A stretch of DNA of 64,000 bases, from positions 62,001 to 126,000 of the forward strand of contig NW_026971233.1 in assembly GCF_963678635.1 (NCBI RefSeq), written 5' to 3'. This DNA is from Symsagittifera roscoffensis. Its lineage: Eukaryota > Xenacoelomorpha > Acoela > Convolutidae. The first letter of the stretch is position 1; the number at the start of each line of letters is the position of its first letter. The position numbers and the translations under genes were made by a program. Shown one piece after another: positions 55,960 through 64,000 of the stretch. Under the pieces are notes generated by a model. The model saw only the letters and a program-made list of their open reading frames with translations, was not told the origin of the DNA and did not search any database.

Positions 55960-56733
55960 TTGGAGAGAACAACCAGTAAGGAGCGTGGTGATCGCAAGCT
56001 ACAAGAAAAACCACGGAGGGCAGATACCACAGGCACAAACCTCATGGATTGGAACGTGGCGCAGCGGGCGAGAAGGGATTGTTTTCATGACGCGTCTTGG
56101 GCTGAATACTACACACAGCCGCGAATACCGGAGAGTGCAGTTCACCTGATTGTAGGGGACAGCCTGATACGGGTGCTGACCCGAATCCAGTCGCACTGGC
56201 AGACTGGAGTCTTGTGTTTTTCTGGAGCCGCAACGCCGCAGATGTTAGCATCACTCGAGATGGTAGGGATGGCTAAGATGTACACAGTTACTCTAATGAT
56301 GGGGAACAATGATGTGTCCAGAGGGGAATTAAGGAAAGTCATGAGGCTACACGACAAAATGAGCTGCATCCTGGATGAGTTGCGGATTTAGATGGATCCC
56401 GCCATACTCACAGTTTGCACCATCCCTTACAACATGATGGCTGACCAAAATGCGATGGAAATGAACGAGAAAGTGCGGGTCCTGAACGAGATAATCAGGC
56501 AGATACATCAAAGGAGTGTCCTCCCCGTCAGATTGTTGGACGTAGCCGACCAGATGGAGCGCTTCTTCCCAGAGGTTGCGTCCTCAGATGGAATCCACTT
56601 CGACAGGCCTAGGGGAGTGGAGTGGTTGAATGACGTCTTCCAGAGGCACATAAATGAGTTGGAGGCAGACCTGCTTGAGACGGCCCGATTCACATTCGGT
56701 CCACCCCCAAATCCCCCTTTCCTTGCCACCTGA
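55960..56733 (+). CDS. SGNH/GDSL-type hydrolase domain
   Basis: After a frame change near 56005 the sequence reads an SGNH hydrolase, a fold of esterases and lipases. Block I is HLIVGDSLIRVL (Ser codon 56161), a Gly-containing FSGAATPQM may be block II, block III is TLMMGNNDVSRGE (Asn and Asp at 56307-56312), and block V is SSDGIHFDRP with the Asp-x-x-His pair (56587 and 56596). All four blocks are present at normal spacing, about 190 residues. A TAG at 56389 splits blocks III and V, and the frame ends in TGA at 56731. The natural substrate is unknown. SGNH-type esterase domains are known in some LINE retrotransposons, but I know of none downstream of a Ty3 pol. Confidence 0.8.
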
Positions 56734-58470
56734 CCCCTGTCTAGTCGCCTGGGAGCGGGAGTCAACTCATGAGACAGCTCGAGAAGCAGCCGGACTAGAT
56801 TACCGGGTTCCACGCCAATGGAAGCTGAAGAAGCGGAGTCATCAACGCCCCAGAGTTCAGTGGTGTCCTCAGTGGTAGTGGTAGAGGATAAGAGAGTGGA
56901 GAAGCCAGGGAAGGCAAGCCGGACGCGATATCTGGAGAAAGTAAAGGAGTTGGACCTGGAGGATCTGGAGTGCAGACAGGAGTTGGCAGAAGTCCTGTGG
57001 CTCAAGCATGTATCACACGAAGATTTGAGTCGGCACCAGTGCGTAGACTGGCTAAAGGCCCACGAGACGCATTTCTCAAGAGCAAGAATGATGAAGAGGG
57101 CTGATATGACCGGGATTCCCATGAGATCAGTCATGGGACCGACAAATTACAGACCTCTCAAGTTGCTGGGGAGTCCGGGGCTCAATGTGGAGCCCCCTAA
57201 GTACAGAACAAGTGTCGCCAGAATCAGATTGGCAACCCCGGCGCAGTTAAGGGTGGTGGACAAGCTACTGGATCCAAAAGAGATGGAATTGCCAGACGCC
57301 GCTTACGAGGGTGCGAGATTGGCAGACGACCCAAGATATGGGAAACCCTGTGGCAATGCTCAATTGGCCAAGACACTGGTAGTGTATGACAGAGCAGATC
57401 CAGCAGCCGCGAGAGTGAGCATCGTGCGTGACGGGATCGGACTTCGAAGGAAAGCTCCCAAGTTGTTCTGGCCAGAAACTCTAGTATAATCGCTGCCAGG
57501 TGCAGAATTGAACCATATGTTGACCTTGGTGGTGGCGATAAAGTCAGAAATGCCCTGCGAACCAGAGCTGCTGCTGTTCGCGTGAATGAATGATCACCTG
57601 CATGCGTCTGGGCTTCTAGAGCAGCTGAAAGGGGATGAGCCTACGCCAAAGATAATATGGGAGGCTATCCGAATGTTGTTTGGCGCAATGATCGAGGTAC
57701 AGGGCGGCGTCAGTTCGCGATTTGGACCCAAGACAAAAGTGGTATTCACGACGTCCCCCGGATACGCGAGCATGCCCCCTGCTCTGCAGTTTTTCTATGC
57801 TATCTTGATTCTAATAGCCGAAGGGAACGCATGGCGGATCCTGATGGCAGCTCCCAATCGAGAGCTTGAGCCTACGAACTTGAGACTACGGAAGTCAGAA
57901 CTGGCGGCGGCGTGGGCGGACGTGTCCCATGCATCGGGGGGATTTTATGAATTGGCAGACATACTCATTGTACTGCAAGAGGTCCTCTTACTTGAGATCT
58001 CGAATCTCGCCAGGCAGCTGAAGTTCAGTCCGACAATAGGGGATGACCACCCGATAATAAGTCACCTGACAGCCAGCTTATGGTTCCGAGGCATGGACGT
58101 GACCATCACGAGCTCCACGAGCAATTCGAAGGGACCAAGTAACAAAAGGAAGAATGTGGCTGCGACTGAAAATCAACTGGAGTCGATGGTGTATCGACTA
58201 ACACAAGAGAGAGGCAGGTTACCGTTTATAACACCAAGACTCGAGAATGCTACTGACAAGACAAGGGAGAGTGCCCCACCTCTCGTGAAGCAGATCTGGG
58301 AATTTCTTGAGGAACAATTGGAGGTAGCCGAGAACAGGGAGATGACGGTGGCTAGATTTGTCACGGCAGCTAACGAGGTCACCATTGGAGGATTCTGGAG
58401 GGAACATGCAAAAGTTGAGCTGAGGATGAGGAGAGATCACGAGATACTGGAATTCTTGAGTCCTTGTTAG
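56734..58470 (+). CDS. Uncharacterised ORF region following SGNH domain
   Basis: The same frame as the SGNH part continues through stops (56731, 56773, 57487, 57583) to 58470. Segment 56818-57489 has a Ser/Val-rich start, then EKVKELDLEDLECRQELAEV, RSVMGPTNYRPLKLLGSPG and LRVVDKLLDPKEMELPDAAY. Segment 57586-58470 has LLEQLKGDEPTPKIIWEAIR, VVFTTSPGYASMPPALQFFY and WADVSHASGGFYELADILIV. Absence of frameshift over about 3.4 kb supports former coding. No family is recognised; LLLFA-stop-MNDH near 57565-57595 faintly resembles an SGNH block III. Confidence 0.6.
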
Positions 58471-59550
58471 GAGAAGAAATACATGGCTGGAGTGTTTTGT
58501 GCGAAATAGACCATTTTCGGGGCCTTTGTACAAGAACTCTTGAACATGCCCATAAGCCTCTTGCTAGCCCTATACTTAGTTTACCCGAGGTACCTGTTTA
58601 ACATGGGTCCAGCGTACATGTTCAGTCGGGGTGTAGAGACAGTTCGGATTGATGGGTATCTGGCACTGGTGCTCCTGACTCATGGCGAATTGATGTCATT
58701 TCATCGATTGATGAAATATGGGGAACCCCTGTCAATGGGAAAGACCCACTCGACTATAGACACTTACTCATACAAGTGCGCGGCGGGACTGAAGACGTAG
58801 CTGGTGGAGTATCTTCTGATGCAAAACCGACACATGACCGGTGAGGAGAAGAACCCGAAGACGAGAGAGGAATGGAGGGAGGCGAATGGTGGTATCCTTC
58901 TACTGGCCGATCTATGCCTGGCGATGAGGTCTGACCCAGTGTGAATGATCAGGGGACTAGAGGAAGTCGTGACTTGAATCTACGGACCAGCGGTGACATA
59001 CGCCTTTACGGACCCTATAGTGGCTGCATACCGCCATTCAGTAGTGCACGTGAGCTTAATAAGCGTGTTGGATGGGACGGCACTGAACTGGTGTCAACAA
59101 GAGGTGCTCAAGGCGCGGATGAGTAATACAGTGCTCTTCGGGAAGGTGAAAGATCCCGAGTTGGTGGTGTTTAATTTCCGGGGGTAACTGCAGTGCAGGA
59201 TGGGGGGAAAACGTGAAGGCCCCATCGAGACGTATCCCAAGTTTTGGAACCTGAATCCCCTGACGGCGAACGGACAAGAGATCCTGAGAATCCCGGCGTG
59301 GAAAAAGAGCTTCCAGTTAGTAAAAAAGGAGCTTGAGGCGACACTAGAGAAGGAGGTCTTAGCCGCGACCATTCCTGAGTTTCCAACAGTCAGGAGAATG
59401 ACCCTGGGGATGAATAGCCCCCTGGTAGTACCATCCCTATTCGCGAGAGCTACGGTAGAGAGACACAAGTGGAGTTCATCGATGGCTGGGACTCCTTGTT
59501 CATTGGATATACGGCGGCGGTCTATTTCCACACCAGCGATATCAAGATAA
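58471..59550 (+). pseudogene. Uncharacterised ORF region, continuation
   Basis: The same frame continues past TAG 58468 and 58507 (EKKYMAGVFCAK between), then 58540-58800 with a hydrophobic stretch (ISLLLALYLVYPRYLFNMGP), stop 58798, two TGAs near 58942 and 58975, 58993-59187, and 59200-59550 (PIETYPKFWNLNPL, VRRMTLGMNSPLVVPS). The run of stops without frameshift is typical of old point-mutation decay. No known domain. Confidence 0.5.
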
Positions 59551-60467
59551 ACACGTGGACTACTCAAGCCAAGAAAATGAGAGGCTCAATGCCTCCAAAT
59601 TTCGAGGTGCGGGAAATCTTGAGAACGCTTGATCGGGCGAGCTTGGAGAACGGATTACCGATATGGGATGATGGCAGGATGATCGTGGAAGAGGGACACA
59701 TCGCGCTGAAGGACGAGATGAAGCTCGCCACAAGGAAGTATCGGGCATCTTACGGATTGGAACAAGTGGAAATGAGGCAAGAAGGGAGAGAACTGGATGC
59801 GGCAGGCTCGTTATATGTAGCTCTGACGGAATATAAGAAGCAAGACCCCGCGACACCCTCACCCCTGTCAGTGGGCACTCCTGGAGACAAGAGAAGTGGC
59901 CCCGTAGAGGACCGATTTAGGAAGATACTCGAGAGAAGGCAAGCTGAGTCGGGAGAAGAGAGCATGGACGAAACTCTCAGTGAAACGGGGGAGGAAATGG
60001 AAGTGGGGAATACACCTGTAGGGAATACACCTGAGCCGAAACCAGCAGAAGTGGATTTCACAGCACAGGAGTTTCTGCAGGACCTGAGCGGAGACGATTG
60101 GGCGGACAATGCCACGCCACCACTGACCTCATCCCCTCGTAAGAACCTGGAACTACCACTGACAAGTGAGACTTCCAAAATGGGGACGATACTCTTGAGT
60201 GCTGAAGAGAGGCAAGAGAAAACGTTTGAGGGAAACAAGGTTATGTTTCTGGGGACTCTGGATGAGAAGGCTTGGCGGGATTTCTTGGGTGAATTTGATC
60301 GGGAGACGAAGAGCGAGACCACGCTGGATAACTTCAAGGAAGAACTGTGGAACACGGTGGTCAAGTTTGGGGAACCAGTGTTGATGGCCGCCGGACTGGA
60401 TGAAAAAAAAGGAGTTGCTGAGCAAGATGGTCAAGTTGAGGGAGACGCGACAGAAGACCAAAGATGA
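59419..60467 (+). CDS. Uncharacterised acidic ORF
   Basis: This is a 332-codon frame from 59469 (open from about 59419), overlapping the end of the previous frame by ~130 bp in a different phase. It begins FIDGWDSLFIGYTAAVYFHT, has a Glu-rich middle with a short repeat (VGNTPVGNTPEPKP) and ends LDEKAWRDFLGEFDRETKSE ... MAAGLDEKKG. A frameshift near 60405, in the A8 run, may extend it in the +1 frame. No family is recognised. Confidence 0.55.
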
Positions 60468-61458
60468 TGAATGTAAAGCCGGCTCTACTCTGAAGAAAAA
60501 GACTGATGATAAAATAATTGAAATTGGAGGGGAGGATAAGATTAAGACTAGTAATATGATTAAGAGTACTAATAACTTAAGGCTCGAGCAGGGGGGAGGA
60601 AAGAGTTGGAAGGGTCGGACCGGGACGGGGAGATCGAATCTGTGATGACAGTGAAAGCAAAGGTATGAAGTCTCGAAAGAGGAAGCGGGAGATGGAGGAG
60701 TTGAGCAGCCCGTCCGTGGATGCTGTCTCGGAGAAGAGTTTGAGGGAAACTGCCCCCTTGATCTTAGCGCGGTGGAAGACGGTAGCCTACAAGAGTAGCT
60801 CCGAACCAAGGAGGCTAGCCGAAATAGTGAAAGAGATAGAGGTCTCGACAAGTCGGAGTAGGAGGAGGACTTCAAACCTCAGAAGGCAGGCTCGAAAAAG
60901 AGTTCGACGAGTGGACAAACCTGGGAAGTGGATGTGGGCAGAGAATGGATCTCGAGCGAACATCAAGCTGTTGGCAAACAAGTGTCCAACGACCCTCTTG
61001 AGAAGAATGCGACGAGGAATACGGCTCTACCTTGGTGGGTGGCCCTAGAGACGATGAAGGAATTGGAGGACTGTCTGAAGAAGCTTGATCAAGGGGTGTC
61101 CCGCAAGCGTCGCAATTGGGCTACTCAACAGAAAGCCGAAGTCAACAAGCTGGAATTGGGAAGTCAACTAAAGCGAATTTGGCAGAGCCTGTTGCTGGAT
61201 TATTTTGAGGAGGCGATGAAAACACCTTCATCAGCATTGCCTCTGATGGCGAATCCCTTCGTCAGAACCGCGGGACAACTGATGTTCGCGTGGAGCCTAG
61301 TAGGAATAGAGTTGGTGGTCTTGACTTCATGTGACAAATTGAAGTTAGGTAATAAAAACCTGGAGGTCTATCAGATGCTGCTACAACACGTCGCGAGGGA
61401 CAACTCCGGTCTGAGCCTGGCGAGAAGAAAAGATGCCACTTGTTTCTTGAGTGGATAA
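60468..61458 (+). pseudogene. Uncharacterised ORF region with basic stretch
   Basis: Two frames compete at 60660-61048. One is Arg-rich with a nuclear-signal-like SRKRKRE. The other, leading without shift into the 60928-61458 frame (WVALETMKELEDCLKKLDQG, LKRIWQSLLLDYFEEAMKTP, LMFAWSLVGIELVVLTSCDK), looks more protein-like but has two stops near 60800 and 60867. It ends at TAA 61456, while FLEWIMSVM continues in another frame. No known domain. Confidence 0.45.
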
Positions 61459-62933
61459 TGTCCGTAATGAACAATAGCACTGTCCAAGCGTGTCATCAGA
61501 AGGCAATGGGGAGCAAAACCATGGAGAGAAGAGTCTCCACCGTCATACTGAACGTGTACCAGAGTACGGGAATCGAGAAGGAGGATGACTCGAGGCAATC
61601 CCTAGAGAATCATAGAAAACTTGATGAGATACGAAGATTCCACAACAAGAAATTTGAAGAGGGGCATGATGTGCATCGCAACTTAGCCTTGACTGAAGGT
61701 TACGCGAGACCCAATAAGAAGGAAGAGTACCAATACGTGTCTGGAGTGATGGGAATAGCGTATAATCCTTTCTTGAATTCGGAAGCCGCGAGCGCTTACA
61801 GGAATCATGAGTAGGCGGATCTCTTGAAATTTTGGCCGGAGAAGATAATCGTAATCGATCCAATGGAAAGGGAGAAACCGAGCCTGGGCCTGCTACTTGA
61901 GGCGACGCCAAAGGTAATAAGCGTGCCGCGCTGGAGCAAAAGAGTAGAATTGAGAATGGGAAATGGAAATGGCATAATGACTACGAATTTGGGAACGGTT
62001 TGGAAATTGTTGAGACCTTCCTGGTGTCTTTCTCCCCACTCGAGCTTGATTGAAGAGGTCACGGAACGAGTGAGGCTAACACCGACAAAAGATGAGGATC
62101 TGGGAACGTTGAACGTGATACACAAATTGATCCTACCACAGAGTAAAGAGTCGGGCGGAACAACGAGTAAGCTGGGATCAGTAAAGAAGTTGGAACCTGG
62201 TAGCTGTCTTGACTTGACGTGAGGAGGCGGAGAGCACACCTGTGATGAACGATCATGTGTCAGAATACAACCTTTTCAGAGAGAAGACCTAGTCACTTGG
62301 TTTGGTGATATAACAGAAAGAGAGAAGAGCGAGGTTCAGATAATGGCTGAGTGTTATACGAACACCACAGTGAATATAGCAACGGCGCTGGGGTTCTTCT
62401 CTAGAATGTGTAGTCTGCAATCACTGGAGATGCTGGAGTCTGAACACCATTTGGTGACGGCGTTGAGCGTGGAGTCGTGGCCAGAGGCGTTGCAAACCAC
62501 CCAGAAACATATCAGAGGATGGAAAATTGGTCTAGATGCGGATATGGGAATTCCAGTGAGCGAAGCTTATGACCTTCCTGTAAATGCAAAGTCTTTGGTG
62601 GGATCAGTAATGGCCAACGTATGTGGGAGCCATTATCCATTGCACATGGCAATGGTGGAGGCATCCAGCCAAAGGATACTAGTGGATAAGGCCTTCTCGG
62701 TACCCAAGTGCGTACGGCTGGCTCGAATGTCGCATCATTCACACAAACTGTTGAAGAAGATCCTGGGAACGGTGCCGAGGGCACAAAGAGATGACTTGAG
62801 TGAAATCTGGGGAGAAGAACTCTTGAGCTTAGGAGACGAAAAATGGAGTGATTTTAAGAGACAGAACGCCATCGGGAAGCCGATGGGTAATGTCCCAGCG
62901 CCGAGGAGGATGATGTGGTGCACGAGAAGATGA
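61440..62933 (+). pseudogene. Uncharacterised ORF region, one frame with two stops
   Basis: From 61440 to 62933 one frame reads through, broken only by TAG (61812) and TGA (62219). Pieces include RRVSTVILNVYQSTGIEKED, GYARPNKKEEYQYVSGVMG, FWPEKIIVIDPMEREKPSLG, NIATALGFFSRMCSLQSLEM, VCGSHYPLHMAMVEASSQRI and WGEELLSLGDEKWSDFKR. It ends by frameshift near 62915. Length and continuity support real ancestry as a large protein. No family is recognised. Confidence 0.55.
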
Positions 62934-63790
62934 TGGAACTGGAGCCTCTGCTGGAAGCCTCGGGGGAACGCAATCTCCGAAGCATAGAAATTACACATGG
63001 GGAATGCCCATGCCACTGCTTGGCACAGACAGTGTGGTACCCGGAGCATACAAACCTTTGCTTAGTGTGGGATGTAGAAGAAATTCGGTCAATCGGGTTA
63101 CCCGATCATCAGCAGAAGGTGACCATCTTGGTAGTAAGCACGATGTTGGCGTTACGATGAATCGAAGAAAATGTAACGAAGTATAGGGAGTCGAAGACAC
63201 CAACGGCGGAATCGATACACGCTATAGATTACAGCAGGAGACTTGAGTTGTCTAAGACTGTATGCAAGGTATTCGCCATACCAATGGAAGTCAGGCACGT
63301 ATGGAGCCGCATTAGGTTCTTTCCGTGGTTTCGAGCGACGTTGACATCTTGGTTGTACAAAGCGACGAAGGATCACATGAAGAAATACCAGAACGAATAT
63401 CGACATTTCCTGGCGGAGATAGGCCCGGAAGCCTTCAGGAGACCTCTGCTGACCCATCGAAATGCGATCACAACAGGTTGGAAAAGAGTCGGTAGGGTGT
63501 CCAGAGATAATACCAAGGCAAGAGAGTCGATACTGGAGGAAGACTTGGCGAAATACGTGAGCTTGAGCCTGCACAATTCCTTTTGCTTGAACAGGGAATT
63601 GAAAACGAAAGATTTACCGAATCAGGCAACGAGGTTACAGGATCAGAAAATGTGGATGCGATCCTTCGAACAATTGAGACAGTGGCAAGAAATTGTGATC
63701 AGCTCTGATGATGAGGAAGTGCTACTAAGGCAGATCACGGTGTCAATTTCATCTGGTCCTAGCACTTCGAAGGCTAGGAATACGAAGTGA
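62915..63790 (+). CDS. Uncharacterised C-terminal ORF
   Basis: The frame from 62915 (KMMELEPLLEASGERNLRSI, with a His/Cys cluster HGECPCHC) has one TGA at 63158 and is then open to 63790. It covers SKTVCKVFAIPMEVRHVWSR, a helical charged middle and an acidic end (VISSDDEEVLLRQITVSISS). It is the last coding sequence in the window. The Cys/His group might bind metal, but there is no recognised finger pattern. Confidence 0.5.
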
Positions 63791-63844
63791 GCAGGGAGCT
63801 CAATATGGGTTTGAGTCTTGATAGGGAAAGGAAGGGGCTCGAGT

Positions 63845-63871
63845 GTGAACTCGGATAAAATCTGAGTTCAC
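63845..63871 (+). other. Short hairpin after the last ORF
   Basis: GTGAACTCGG, 7-nt loop ATAAAAT, CTGAGTTCAC: a 10-bp stem with one G-T pair, followed by an A7 run, 55 bp after the last stop. It may mark the 3' untranslated end of the element. 63872-64000 is AT-rich with nothing else recognised. Confidence 0.45.
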
Positions 63872-64000
63872 AAAAAAAGAAATTTTAACAAAACAAAATA
63901 TAGTTAATAATATGCTATAGTTATTATATAAATCAAAATGTTGTATGACAATTTCCTGATTCGATAGGACAAAAGAAATTTTTATCATGAGCTTCAGAAG

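Larger units (their letters stand above)
41735..63790 (+). mobile_element. Large Ty3/gypsy-like element or cluster with macrodomain, SGNH hydrolase and extra ORFs
   Basis: Plus-strand order: gag (41735-43447), knuckles and protease (43404-44939), RT (45034-46266), RNase H and linker (46212-47648), [duplication joint at 50229], integrase (51632-53092), C-terminal tail with macrodomain (52953-54422), spacer, coiled-coil plus SGNH ORF (54901-56733), and further ORFs to 63790. Removing the 5.7-kb duplication leaves about 18 kb, far beyond the usual 5-10 kb of Ty3 elements. Pol is clearly related to the minus-strand family. The extra ORFs are assigned to the element by strand, adjacency and similar decay only. 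No LTR pair is visible within the window. Confidence 0.65.

Noticed and set aside
58540-58800. Envelope-type membrane protein
   Set aside because: One hydrophobic stretch (ISLLLALYLVYPRYLF) exists, but there is no signal peptide, cleavage site, cysteine pattern or anchor.
54901-63790. Alternative genetic code or selenocysteine reading of in-frame stops
   Set aside because: All three stop codons occur inside the frames and frameshifts are also present; decay is simpler.

Overview
The window is repeat-dense eukaryotic DNA, most likely from an animal. It consists almost entirely of decayed Ty3/gypsy-type LTR retrotransposons. No conventional host gene, rRNA, tRNA or CRISPR could be supported. 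All three stop codons interrupt reading frames that otherwise continue, so the standard code with ordinary decay explains the breaks. The species cannot be named from the sequence alone.

Left part (1-38484), minus strand. Three copies of one Ty3-like family lie head to tail. Element 1 (1-3249) shows only gag and runs off the window. Element 2 (about 14824-25901) has gag, a protease remnant, RT, RNase H, an integrase destroyed by two internal deletions, and a duplicated C-terminal region. Element 3 (about 28831-38484) lacks its gag start but keeps an open integrase with the full HHCC and D,D-35-E signature. Between elements 1 and 2 stand three tandem non-coding LTR-like units (3072-6412, 6413-10110, 10111-14823), each ending in the first ~60 codons of gag. 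A fourth LTR-like unit (25928-28817) joins elements 3 and 2. One unit carries a ~517-bp TGTA microsatellite. The units are full of the motif GGAGGGT and hold paired stem-loops whose outer stems covary.

Middle (38484-41734). This is non-coding sequence with a 69-bp tandem repeat, a very regular 15-bp minisatellite (about 44 copies) and a related ~21-bp array directly upstream of the next gag.

Right part (41735-63790), plus strand. This is a related but distinct and much larger element or element cluster: gag, retropepsin (DTG), RT (FVDD), RNase H, integrase, and then a C-terminal extension that looks like a TARG1/OARD1-type macrodomain. A ~450-bp spacer follows, then a coiled-coil protein running into an SGNH/GDSL hydrolase domain, and then about 7 kb of further coding-like sequence of unknown function, broken by many stops and a few frameshifts. 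A 5.7-kb internal segment (RNase H to the coiled-coil protein) is tandemly duplicated at 46307-50228 and 50229-55947. The first copy has since lost 1.8 kb of integrase.

The main discovery candidate is the plus-strand unit: a retroelement whose pol is followed by a macrodomain and apparently by an SGNH hydrolase plus a giant uncharacterised coding region. The macrodomain is in frame with pol. The SGNH and later ORFs are linked only by position and strand here, and need confirmation at other loci.
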